From Planktosalinus sp963975935 (lineage in GTDB: Bacteria; Bacteroidota; Bacteroidia; Flavobacteriales; Flavobacteriaceae): a DNA stretch of 32,162 nt. Position 1 is the stretch's first letter. Each line of letters starts with the position of its first letter. Made by a program: the position numbers and the translations under genes. The notes below the pieces were generated by a model. That model was not told the DNA's origin. It did not search any database and was given only the letters and a program-made list of their open reading frames with translations. The DNA lies in the NCBI GenBank assembly GCA_963975935.1, contig CAXBIQ010000021.1, forward strand, positions 1 through 32,162. Direction: 5' to 3'. Positions 23,346-29,734 of the stretch are shown here, piece by piece.

Positions 23346-24704
23346 TTATAATTTTCCATCAGCAACCCCTGTCAACACACCCTTAACATCATATACGACC
23401 GTGTTTTCCTTTTTGAGTGGATTTAAGTCCATGTTTAGAAATTCTTTGTGGGATACGCCAAGGACGATGGCGTCGAAGTCATTGGGCAATGCATTGATAA
23501 TCTTGCTTCGCTCTGCTCGCAAAGACGTTCCGTTCAGGTCTAATTCGTTGTGGCATTCAAGTCCGTACTCGTTCATAACTTCATCCGGGTTTGCCAGTGG
23601 GTCAAAGATCGTTACTTTTATGCCATAGTCTTTTAAAGCGTTTACCACGTCCACGATTTTTGTGTTGCGCACATCAGGGCAGTTTTCTTTAAAGGTAATG
23701 CCCAGCATCAGCAATTCGGCTCCGTTAATGGAGATGTTCTTTTTGATCATCGTCTTGACTACTTGTGCCGCCACATACTCACCCATACTGTCATTCAAAC
23801 GCCTGCCAGCCAAAATAATTTCAGGATGGTAGCCTTTTTCCTGTGCTTTTTGTGCCAGGTAGTAAGGATCTACCCCAATACAGTGCCCGCCTACCAAACC
23901 GGGAGTAAAAGGTAAAAAGTTCCATTTGGTGCCGGCAGCTTTCAATACTTCATGGGTATCAATTTCCAACAGGTTGAATATTTTTGCGAGTTCGTTGACA
24001 AAGGCAATATTGATATCCCGTTGCGAATTCTCAATAACCTTGGCAGCTTCTGCCACTTTAATAGTAGGCGCGAGATAAGTACCGGCAGTGATCACACTTT
24101 TATAGAGGTCATCGACCCTCTTTCCGGTTTCCGGAGTGGAGCCTGCCGTGACTTTGAGGATTTTATCAACGGTGTGTTCTTTGTCCCCCGGGTTGATGCG
24201 CTCGGGCGAATAGCCGGCAAAGAAATCGGTATTGAAGGTGAGTCCGCTTTCCTGTTCCAATATAGGCACACATTCTTCTTCGGTAACACCGGGATAAACA
24301 GTGGATTCATATATCACGACATCCCCTTTTTTTAGGATGCCCCCCACGGCGGCACTGGCTTTGTAAAGGGGTGTCAAATCCGGACGGTTGTTTTTATCAA
24401 CGGGTGTGGGCACGGTAATGATATACACCTGTGCTTCCTGTATATCGATAAGACCTTTGGTGCAAAAGAGTCCGTTGCCGTTTAGCTCAGACTCCGGGGA
24501 GAAGCCAAAAGGGTTTCTTTTAAGAAGTACGGCTTTGAGACCTGCATCTTCCACTTCACGGGTACTGTCATGACCGTTTTGGAGTTCGTCAACGCGTTTT
24601 GCATTGATATCATAGCCCACCACGGGATATTTTGTGGCAAAGAGCCTTGCGAGGGGCAATCCCACATAACCCAGGCCAATAATGGCGATTTTAGTTCTTT
24701 CCAA
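23346..24704 (-). CDS. wbpA: UDP-N-acetylglucosamine/hexosamine 6-dehydrogenase (WbpA-like)
   Basis: A 452-residue nucleotide-sugar dehydrogenase: NAD-binding GLGYVGLPLA, VPTPVDKNNRPDLTPL, YESTVYPGVTEE, AGYSPERINPGDKEHTV, and the catalytic cysteine C275 in GGHCIGVDPYYL. It oxidises UDP-GlcNAc, or a similar sugar, to the uronic acid. The start is taken as TTG at 24704 (after AAAGGAATC) because the family begins just before KIAIIGLGYVG; GTG at 24740 would add 12 unrelated residues. Oddity: residues about 390-402 (around GTSLRAERSKI) are translated from a GTCTTTGCGAGC-type repeat and have no match in the family as remembered. Residues near 62-78 (NPFGFSPESELNG) are a second candidate insertion. 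Confidence 0.94.
   Translation of the reverse strand: MERTKIAIIGLGYVGLPLARLFATKYPVVGYDINAKRVDELQNGHDSTREVEDAGLKAVLLKRNPFGFSPESELNGNGLFCTKGLIDIQEAQVYIITVPTPVDKNNRPDLTPLYKASAAVGGILKKGDVVIYESTVYPGVTEEECVPILEQESGLTFNTDFFAGYSPERINPGDKEHTVDKILKVTAGSTPETGKRVDDLYKSVITAGTYLAPTIKVAEAAKVIENSQRDINIAFVNELAKIFNLLEIDTHEVLKAAGTKWNFLPFTPGLVGGHCIGVDPYYLAQKAQEKGYHPEIILAGRRLNDSMGEYVAAQVVKTMIKKNISINGAELLMLGITFKENCPDVRNTKIVDVVNALKDYGIKVTIFDPLANPDEVMNEYGLECHNELDLNGTSLRAERSKIINALPNDFDAIVLGVSHKEFLNMDLNPLKKENTVVYDVKGVLTGVADGKL
23503..23526. repeat. GTCTTTGCGAGC repeat inside the dehydrogenase gene
   Basis: On the minus strand these 24 bases match the intergenic element at 7451-7474 at 21 positions (GTC[A/T]TTGCGAGC then CGAAGCAA). 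They are read in frame. Confidence 0.85.
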
Positions 24705-24802
24705 TTTGATTCCTTTTAAAATGAAACATCCCCAACACACGCACCATCAACTCCTTAGACGACCCAAGGACTTAGAAATGAGGTTTTGGGGAAAATATTT
24801 TG

Positions 24803-24810
24803 CAAAGGTA
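24803..24810 (-). promoter_or_regulatory. -7 promoter box before the polysaccharide operon
   Basis: TACCTTTG on the minus strand matches TAnnTTTG about 100 bases before the first glycan gene. A TTTG lies upstream but only 13 bases away, shorter than the usual 19-21, so the -33 element is uncertain. No other good promoter is seen inside the run, so it may drive many genes. Confidence 0.45.
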
Positions 24811-24864
24811 GGGTTTCTATCGACAAACGGGTTAAGTTTTCGTTAAAATGGCTTTCCATTTGCT

Positions 24865-24972
24865 GATTTGCGAATTTGCGGATTTGCTTATTTGCTTTAA
24901 AGGTTGGTGATTTGCGCATCTGCGAATAGGCGAATCAGCGCATTTGCGCATTTGCGCATTTGCGAATTAGCA
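24865..24972. repeat. Octamer array (RATTTGCG) behind the glycan promoter
   Basis: Four units at 24865-24896, then eight units at 24909-24972 (GATTTGCG, CATCTGCG, AATAGGCG, AATCAGCG, three times CATTTGCG, AATTAGCA). The period is exactly 8 bp. Together with AT-rich DNA it fills the gap 24741-25068, where no gene is seen. Confidence 0.9.
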
Positions 24973-25068
24973 TTTCAAATGCAGTATATCAAAATTTGAA
25001 ATTGGAATACAGGCTTGGGTGCTTATAATTTGGTTTGAGAGCAGTAAGCAAGTTTGCTGAAGGATAGA

Positions 25069-25263
25069 TTAATTACTTTTGAGCATAGAAGTTACAATTT
25101 CAATATCAATGTCCAGATATTCACATACCTCATCAATAGTAACGGCCTGGTGCTTCTTCTTGCCCTTAATTTTTTTAATTTTATTGATAATATTATTGCC
25201 GGTCTTAACAGATTTCCCTGTAAGGATGGCAATATCCTTGGGGTACATACAAATCCTATGCAT
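25069..25263 (-). CDS. Small helical DNA-binding-like protein of Bacteroidota
   Basis: A 64-residue protein. The pattern YPKDIAILTGKSVKTGNNII, then a basic KIKKIKGKKKH, then VTIDEVCEYLDIDIEIVTSML resembles small Bacteroidota proteins often found beside integrated or accessory regions; these look like a helix-turn-helix with a second helical pair. The start at 25263 is chosen because residues further upstream do not fit the family; 25248 is also possible. The function is unproven and regulation of nearby genes is only a guess. It is transcribed toward the octamer array and the glycan promoter. Confidence 0.6.
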   Translation of the reverse strand: MHRICMYPKDIAILTGKSVKTGNNIINKIKKIKGKKKHQAVTIDEVCEYLDIDIEIVTSMLKSN

Positions 25264-25824
25264 TCTCTTGTAATTAGAATAAACAAAAAATACTAGCGAT
25301 TTTTTTACCGATATATTAACTATAAAAAAACATCCCCACGTTTTTTGTATCCTAATTGAAAACACATAGCTTTCAATTCAGCTTAGTTAATCAGGTAAAG
25401 TAAAATCATTAATTAACTTAAACATCTTGCTTAAAATTTAAAATTGGTTAATAAATATTATTTGGTTAAGTATTACAAGTATAAGAAGTTTTGTCTTTAC
25501 TAATTCTAAATAAGGTGCATATTTATTAACAGGTTTATTAACAAATGAAATTCAATACGTTACCTGTCAACACGTTATGACGCCTTAAGTAAAAATTCAC
25601 TTCATCCCGTATTTTTAGTTTTTTATCGACTGTTTTTACATTATTTCCTACAATTTCTCAGCTAATAATAAACCGGAAAAAACCCTGCTACTAAGCCTTT
25701 TTTAATTTTAACATTCAGCCTTCTCTCACAAAACCCCCAATTCCCATCCCAGATCCATAAAATCACTCCAAAATCCCTTGATAAAATAATACCACAATCT
25801 CATGTATCAAGTTTACTGTCTCAC

Positions 25825-25890
25825 CCCATAGATTCTCTATAGCTACTCCATAGATCCTCCATAGATACTTCATAGATACTCCATAGATAA
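25825..25890. repeat. Six tandem 11-bp units (TCCATAGATAC)
   Basis: Units are at 25825, 25836, 25847, 25858, 25869 and 25880; the consensus is TCCATAGATAC. The same words occur inverted at about 2560-2585 (CATAGATAC and CATAGATAAAGC). The 11-bp step is about one helical turn. Confidence 0.85.
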
Positions 25891-26009
25891 AGCATCAGGG
25901 TTCATTATAAATGCATCACGGCAATCAACATCCTTCAATCCCACAGAACTGATAGTAAAATACCTGTTTAAGTGATGTCCAACAGATTACCCTTAGAAAA
26001 AAAGGTCGT

Positions 26010-26066
26010 TTTTGGAAAATAAGTCCCATTTAGGAAAAATATTCCCGTAGAGGAAATATAGTAAAA
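26010..26066. repeat. Three 19-bp units upstream of the 26182 promoter
   Basis: A GGAAA core recurs at exactly 19-bp steps (GG at 26015, 26034 and 26053), followed in the first two units by TCCC. It ends 55 bp before the -33 element and may be an activator or repressor array. Confidence 0.6.
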
Positions 26067-26120
26067 AAACAACCTTGTTGGGTATAAAAAAGCAAAACAA
26101 GACCTTTTCGGAAACCCCTG

Positions 26121-26152
26121 TTTGCAAGGGTTAAGACCGTTTATTACGTTTG
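26121..26152 (+). promoter_or_regulatory. Consensus Bacteroidota promoter
   Basis: TTTG (26121-26124), 20 bases, then TACGTTTG (26145-26152). It fits the -33/-7 consensus exactly. The ATG of the next gene is 30 bases downstream. Confidence 0.8.
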
Positions 26153-26181
26153 TTGCATTATTAATTTAAAACCATTTTTAT

Positions 26182-26931
26182 ATGGCAAAACAAAAAGGCC
26201 TTTTAAAAATCGAAGGGACACTCGATGACCTGACGTTTTTTAAAACAGAAGATGGATTCGTAGTTCGCACAAAAGGCGGTGTGAGCAGAGACCGAATCCT
26301 CAGGGACCCATCCTTTATCAGGACACGGGAGAACATGACAGAGTTTGCACACTGTGCAGGCACTGGTAAAATGCTGCGCAGGGCCGCGGCCGATTTGATT
26401 CGTAACGTGAAAGACAAACGCGTTACGGGCAGATTGACCGGCACGATGGCCAGAATCAAAAACTACGACACTGTCTCGCCGCGCGGGCAGCGTAAAGTAG
26501 ACATTGGTGTGACCACGCCACAAGGTCTTGCGCTCTTAAAAGGGTTCGATTTCAACACCCGATCCCAGTTGACAACAGTCATGACAAAACCCTGGTCGTT
26601 AGATACGGCCACGGGTGAAGTTGTGATTGCAAACCTCATCCCGCAAAACAATATCGTTCCGCCGGAGTATGCCACACACGTGAGCTTTACTGCAGCATTT
26701 ATGATGTTGGATTTTGCAACAGGTGAGTCTCAGGTGTATCAAAGTAACGTGGTCAATCTGCCAATAGACCTGGCAGCAACCACCGTTACTTTAACACCCG
26801 ATGATGTACCCACCGGTTCAGGGACCGCAATGTACTTCCTGCTCGTTGAATTCTTCCAGGAAATCAACAGTGTACAGTACACCCTGAAAAACGGTAGTTA
26901 TAACGCCCTGTCAATAATACAGGCACTATAA
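26182..26931 (+). CDS. Conserved-looking Bacteroidota protein of unknown function
   Basis: A 249-residue protein I do not recognise by function. The N-terminus has KGLLKIEGTLDDLTFFKTED, then GFVVRTKGGVSRDRILRD, then a basic helix region with FIRTRENMTEFAHCAGTGKMLR and VTGRLTGTMARI. The rest looks like beta-rich domains ending with FLLVEFFQEINSVQYTL. Proteins with this opening recur in Bacteroidota genomes without a known role. The pattern of a short ligand-like start and C-terminal beta domains could fit a structural or secreted particle protein, but no signal peptide is present. It has its own promoter and terminator, so it is a single-gene unit that is probably well expressed. Confidence 0.8.
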   Translation: MAKQKGLLKIEGTLDDLTFFKTEDGFVVRTKGGVSRDRILRDPSFIRTRENMTEFAHCAGTGKMLRRAAADLIRNVKDKRVTGRLTGTMARIKNYDTVSPRGQRKVDIGVTTPQGLALLKGFDFNTRSQLTTVMTKPWSLDTATGEVVIANLIPQNNIVPPEYATHVSFTAAFMMLDFATGESQVYQSNVVNLPIDLAATTVTLTPDDVPTGSGTAMYFLLVEFFQEINSVQYTLKNGSYNALSIIQAL

Positions 26932-26951
26932 CCCGGCACATCTCCAGCCCC

Positions 26952-26988
26952 GAAAGACCCAAAACGAAAGTTGCGGGTCTTTCTTTTT
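26952..26988 (+). terminator. Rho-independent terminator after the 26182 gene
   Basis: A 9-bp stem GAAAGACCC (26952-26960) with GGGTCTTTC (26975-26983), then TTTTTG. It lies 20 bp after the stop codon. Confidence 0.9.
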
Positions 26989-27035
26989 GAAAAACAATCA
27001 AATATAAAAAAAAGTCTGAAATTCCATTCGCAAAG

Positions 27036-27110
27036 ACTCAAAACCTAATACTATTTCGGCATAGCCGGGATCCCTTAAAGCAAAAATAGTATGGAGCAGC
27101 AAGTCATTGG
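27036..27110. repeat. Partial GTTAAAGCA-type element
   Basis: CCCTTAAAGCAAAAA and AAGTCATTGG resemble the elements at 6939 and 7555, and the flanking ATACTATTT (27048-27056) pairs with AAATAGTAT (27084-27092). A similar arrangement (AATACTATTTTG...CCCGTTAAAGCAAGAAC) is found near 2283-2325. Confidence 0.6.
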
Positions 27111-27179
27111 TAGCTAACAACGAAGTTGGAAGCGAAGCAATCTCGTCCCCCCAATCACAATCACTATTGAACCTTGAAC

Positions 27180-27208
27180 AAAAAAGCCCGAAACAGTATG
27201 CTTCAGGC
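27180..27208 (-). terminator. Rho-independent terminator of the barrel protein gene
   Basis: On the minus strand AGCCTGAA pairs with TTCGGGCT (one G-T pair) around an 8-base loop, followed by TTTTT. It starts 26 bp after the stop codon. Confidence 0.8.
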
Positions 27209-27233
27209 TATATTTTTCATAAAAAGGGGGCTG

Positions 27234-27854
27234 TTATTTTTTAGCCCAATCAGCATGGGTGGTGTTTTTACCCAAATAGATTGTAGCGCCAATGCTGAAG
27301 TTTGCAAAGGCTGCCGTGCGTGCCTGAAAATCACGGTTGATCACTTGTCCGTTAAAATAGTAGTGCTGGTGTGCACTCACAAGGTAAGTGGCATCTACAA
27401 ACACGGCCACGCGGTCTGATACTTTTACCTGTGGGGTAAGGCCCAGGGTAAAGATGGCGGTTTGCTCATTTTCATCAATGCTAGAAGGAGCCGCCGAAGC
27501 ATAGCCTAAACCGGCATGGGCCAGCACTCCAAAACGGTTTGCCAACTGCATATTGTAAACACCTTCCAGGGTCACACGGTGGTAGTTCACACCGTTATCT
27601 ACATTTTCTTTGTCTTCAAAGCTGTTATAACCATAGCTGAGTTTTGCACCAAAACACTCATTGAACATATAACGCACCCCGGCCTGACCGGATCTGAAAT
27701 CGGTATAATCTGCACGGTCGATGTTTTCAACCAGTTGTAAAGGCATATGAAGTCCGCCCTGGACTTCGATGGAAAATCTGTTAAAATCAGTAGGTTCCTG
27801 AGCAAATAAAGTTGCAGTAAACAAAGCCACCACGGCTGTAGTAATAATTTTCAT
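27234..27854 (-). CDS. OmpA-type outer membrane beta-barrel protein lacking the OmpA domain
   Basis: A 206-residue protein with a signal peptide (MKIITTAVVALFTATLFA, cleavage probably before Q19) and about eight amphipathic strands. GVRYMFNECFGAKLSYGYNSF, the alternating YHRVTLEGVYNM strand and the final FSIGATIYLGKNTTHADW are the barrel half of flavobacterial OmpA-family porins. In those the HADW motif is followed by a peptidoglycan-binding OmpA domain; here the protein ends three residues later (AKK) and a terminator follows, so the anchor domain is missing. It may be a natural barrel-only form or a shortened gene. Confidence 0.87.
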   Translation of the reverse strand: MKIITTAVVALFTATLFAQEPTDFNRFSIEVQGGLHMPLQLVENIDRADYTDFRSGQAGVRYMFNECFGAKLSYGYNSFEDKENVDNGVNYHRVTLEGVYNMQLANRFGVLAHAGLGYASAAPSSIDENEQTAIFTLGLTPQVKVSDRVAVFVDATYLVSAHQHYYFNGQVINRDFQARTAAFANFSIGATIYLGKNTTHADWAKK

Positions 27855-27880
27855 GATTTGGTTTTTTTTATTAGCGGCGG

Positions 27881-27888
27881 CAAATGTA
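27881..27888 (-). promoter_or_regulatory. -7 promoter box of the barrel protein gene
   Basis: TACATTTG on the minus strand matches TAnnTTTG and lies 26 bases before the ATG. A -33 TTTG is not evident. Confidence 0.5.
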
Positions 27889-27969
27889 AGATTTTTTTTA
27901 AATGTAACCGTCTGTAAGGAATGTTTTTGAATTTCTGTAGATTTTTCTAGCTGCTGATTTGCTTTTCTG

Positions 27970-28120
27970 GGTGTTGGGTGTTGGGTGACCGATGACGGGT
28001 GACGGGTTTAAAGTTCAAAGTTTCGGGCGTGCCTTCCGAATCCGCCAAAGGCTGAGAAGGGAGGTTGGCGAATCTGCGGATTTGCTTTTCTTGTTGCGAA
28101 TTTGCCTATATGCGAATTTA
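27970..28120. repeat. Heptamer and octamer words between the barrel and zeta genes
   Basis: About 27970-28006 reads as TGGGTGT, TGGGTGT, TGGGTGA, CCGATGA, CGGGTGA, CGGGTTT (7 bp). 28067-28120 holds octamer words (AATCTGCG, GATTTGCT, TGCGAATTTGCC). The rest of 27855-28182 shows no gene. Confidence 0.75.
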
Positions 28121-28182
28121 ACCAATAATTGATACAGTCATCAAATTGTTAGGTTAACATTTCAAGTTCATAAAAAAATGAG

Positions 28183-28190
28183 TAAATTTG
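28183..28190 (+). promoter_or_regulatory. -7 promoter box of the zeta-toxin module
   Basis: TAAATTTG matches TAnnTTTG and lies only six bases before the ATG at 28197, so the transcript would be nearly leaderless. Confidence 0.5.
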
Positions 28191-28196
28191 TGAAGC

Positions 28197-28771
28197 ATGG
28201 AAGAGAAAAACCTTTATATTATTGCGGGTTGCAATGGCGCAGGTAAAACTACTGCTTCATACACTATTTTACCTGAAATAATAAAGTGTAAAGAGTTTGT
28301 GAATGCTGACGAGATTGCAAAGGGTCTCTCTCCCTTTCAGCCGGAAGGATTATGATCAATAGAATCAATGAACTTCTCGAAGGAAATAAAAGTTTTGCCT
28401 TTGAAACAACGCTCTCAAGCAAAACCCACAAAAAGAAAATACTAAAAGCTAAAAAACAGGGGTACACTATAACAATCCTTTTTTTTTGGTTAAACAATAT
28501 TGAACTGGCTAAGGAGCGAGTAAAAATAAGGGTTCAAGAAGGTGGCCACAATATCCCTGAAAACGTTATTGAAAGAAGGTATATAAAAGGAATCATTAAT
28601 TTATTTGAAAACTATTTAAGTATAGTAGACAGTGCTTTAATTTTTGACAATTCATTTGGAAAACACGAATTGATTGCCCAAAAATTTGGAGAAGAAGATA
28701 TTATAGTTTCCAATGAGGGTAAGTTTCATAAACTAAAAGAATTTTATGACAAAAAAAGAAAAACAACTTGA
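28197..28771 (+). pseudogene. Zeta-toxin-like kinase split into two overlapping frames
   Basis: Two frames together make one zeta-toxin-like P-loop kinase. The first (28197-28355, 52 residues) has LYIIAGCNGAGKTTASYTILPE with the Walker A motif (11-19) and EFVNADEIAKGLSPFQPE. The second (28352-28771, 139 residues) has MINRINELLEGNKSFAFETT, ILFFWLNNIELAKERV and EGGHNIPENVIERRY. Relatives have about eight more residues between QPE and the RLM/INR segment, so a short deletion of about 25 bp has broken the frame. The halves overlap as ATGA, so the second half could still be made by coupling. The family is thought to phosphorylate UDP-amino sugars. Most likely it is inactivated. Confidence 0.8.
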
Positions 28772-28898
28772 ATTAAGAGATAAGATTCTCATGGGGCTTG
28801 AAACGGTCTATGAAAAACTTATAGAATTTAAAAAAGAGAAAAATAGTGAGCTTGTAATTATGCAAGGCGATAAAATCGTAAAAATAAAACCGCAGTAA
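28746..28898 (+). CDS. Small antitoxin-like partner of the zeta-toxin module
   Basis: A 50-residue frame overlapping the end of the kinase gene by 26 bp. The sequence runs MTKKEKQLELRDKILM, then GLETVYEKLIEFKKEKNSEL, then VIMQGDKIVKIKPQ. Proteins of this kind (YEKLI.FK..KNSELV..K.GKIV.I.P) sit directly downstream of zeta-like kinases in Bacteroidota and are presumed partners or antidotes. It appears intact although the kinase gene is broken, as would be expected if the partner is retained for some time. Confidence 0.7.
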   Translation: MTKKEKQLELRDKILMGLETVYEKLIEFKKEKNSELVIMQGDKIVKIKPQ

Positions 28899-28979
28899 TT
28901 GCTTTTATTTAGTTTTGATGCTATTGTAAGTTCTAAATACCGGGATATCATAGTGTCTGTTTCTTTTTAGAAATATGAC

Positions 28980-29105
28980 TTTTTTGGAATTAAAACCAAA
29001 AAAAGCTAAACTTTTTCGGAATGACTTAGGAGATAGTCATGGTGAAGGGTTTGTTATTTTTTTTTTTGATGTGAATTTGTCTATTTGCGGATTTGCGGAT
29101 TAGCA
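28980..29105. other. Gap with a short unlikely frame and octamer words
   Basis: A 42-residue frame (28975-29103) starts MTFLELKPKKAKLF, but its end is translated octamer repeat (29071-29105), so it is not called as a gene. It may be the remains of one. Confidence 0.4.
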
Positions 29106-29111
29106 TATCCC

Positions 29112-29471
29112 CTATTTCTCAAACTTTTTATACAAACTATTCAGCATATTAGTGATTTTTTCCAATTCACTTCTCAATGCCTCATATTTTTCATCGGTAA
29201 TAAGCTGTAAATCATTTGCAAGTATTAATAAATTTATAACTTCAATTGCTGAACTGAAAGCTTGATTGATGAATCGTGCTTTATCTTTTTCTGTTCCTCG
29301 TGACATTCCTTCAGCAATGTTTGCAGGAATACTTATTGATGCTCTTCTTAACTGACTCACTAAACCAAATTTTTCTTCAGCGGGAAAATCAGATGTGATA
29401 TCATAGATGTTCTTTACAAATGCCCTTGCATCTTGCCAAACATCTAGTTTTTCGAAGTAGAAGGTTTTCAT
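29112..29471 (-). CDS. Four-helix-bundle protein (bS23/IVS-encoded type)
   Basis: A 119-residue all-helical protein. FEKLDVWQDARAFVKNIYDI, FPAEEKFGLVSQLRRASISI, PANIAEGMSRGTEKDKARFI and the final DEKYEALRSELEKITNML are the four helices of the family first found in intervening sequences of 23S rRNA genes. Its biochemical role is unknown. Here there is no rRNA nearby; instead the gene is bounded on both sides by octamer arrays, like a small cassette. Length and motifs are complete. Confidence 0.93.
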   Translation of the reverse strand: MKTFYFEKLDVWQDARAFVKNIYDITSDFPAEEKFGLVSQLRRASISIPANIAEGMSRGTEKDKARFINQAFSSAIEVINLLILANDLQLITDEKYEALRSELEKITNMLNSLYKKFEK

Positions 29472-29484
29472 GTTTTATTGTTTT

Positions 29485-29715
29485 CAGATTTACGAATATA
29501 CGCTTTTGCTGATTTGATTTGCGAATTTGCGAATCTGCGAATCTGCGGTTTTGCTTATTTGCTTTTGTTGCGAATCTGCGCATTTGCCATTTGCGAATCA
29601 GCATTTCAAATATATCATTTCAAATTTAGGATTTCAAATTTTGAAAATTGGAATTTGACTATATGCTTTTTTAAAGCGAATTTGCGAATCAGCGAATTTG
29701 CGAATCAGCCAAATT
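29485..29715. repeat. Octamer array between the helix-bundle and ATPase genes
   Basis: 29515-29556 reads GATTTGCG, AATTTGCG, AATCTGCG, AATCTGCG, GTTTTGCT and so on, with a strict 8-bp step, and similar words resume at 29575-29600 and 29680-29710. Between them lies AATTT-rich sequence (CATTTCAAAT words). An open frame here (29478-29717) is only the translation of the repeat. Confidence 0.9.
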
Positions 29716-29734
29716 GATAGCTGAAAGCTGAAGG

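Larger units (their letters stand above)
25264..26120. other. AT-rich intergenic region, no supported gene
   Basis: It contains six 11-bp units at 25825-25890 and three 19-bp units at 26010-26066, otherwise unique AT-rich DNA. It probably holds the control region of the gene at 26182. Confidence 0.6.

Noticed and set aside
23952..24335. 127-residue plus-strand frame
   Set aside because: It lies antisense within the well-supported dehydrogenase gene.
24705..24740. GTG start for the wbpA-like gene
   Set aside because: It adds 12 residues (with two cysteines) before the family's normal beginning; the TTG at 24704 has a better upstream AAAGGAATC.
28975..29103. 42-residue frame starting MTFLELKPKK
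   Set aside because: Its second half is octamer repeat and no homologous pattern was recognised; it may be a gene remnant only.
29478..29717. 79-residue open frame rich in FADLRIC-like words
   Set aside because: It is the translation of the octamer array; the 24-bp (3 x 8) periodicity produces recurring residues.
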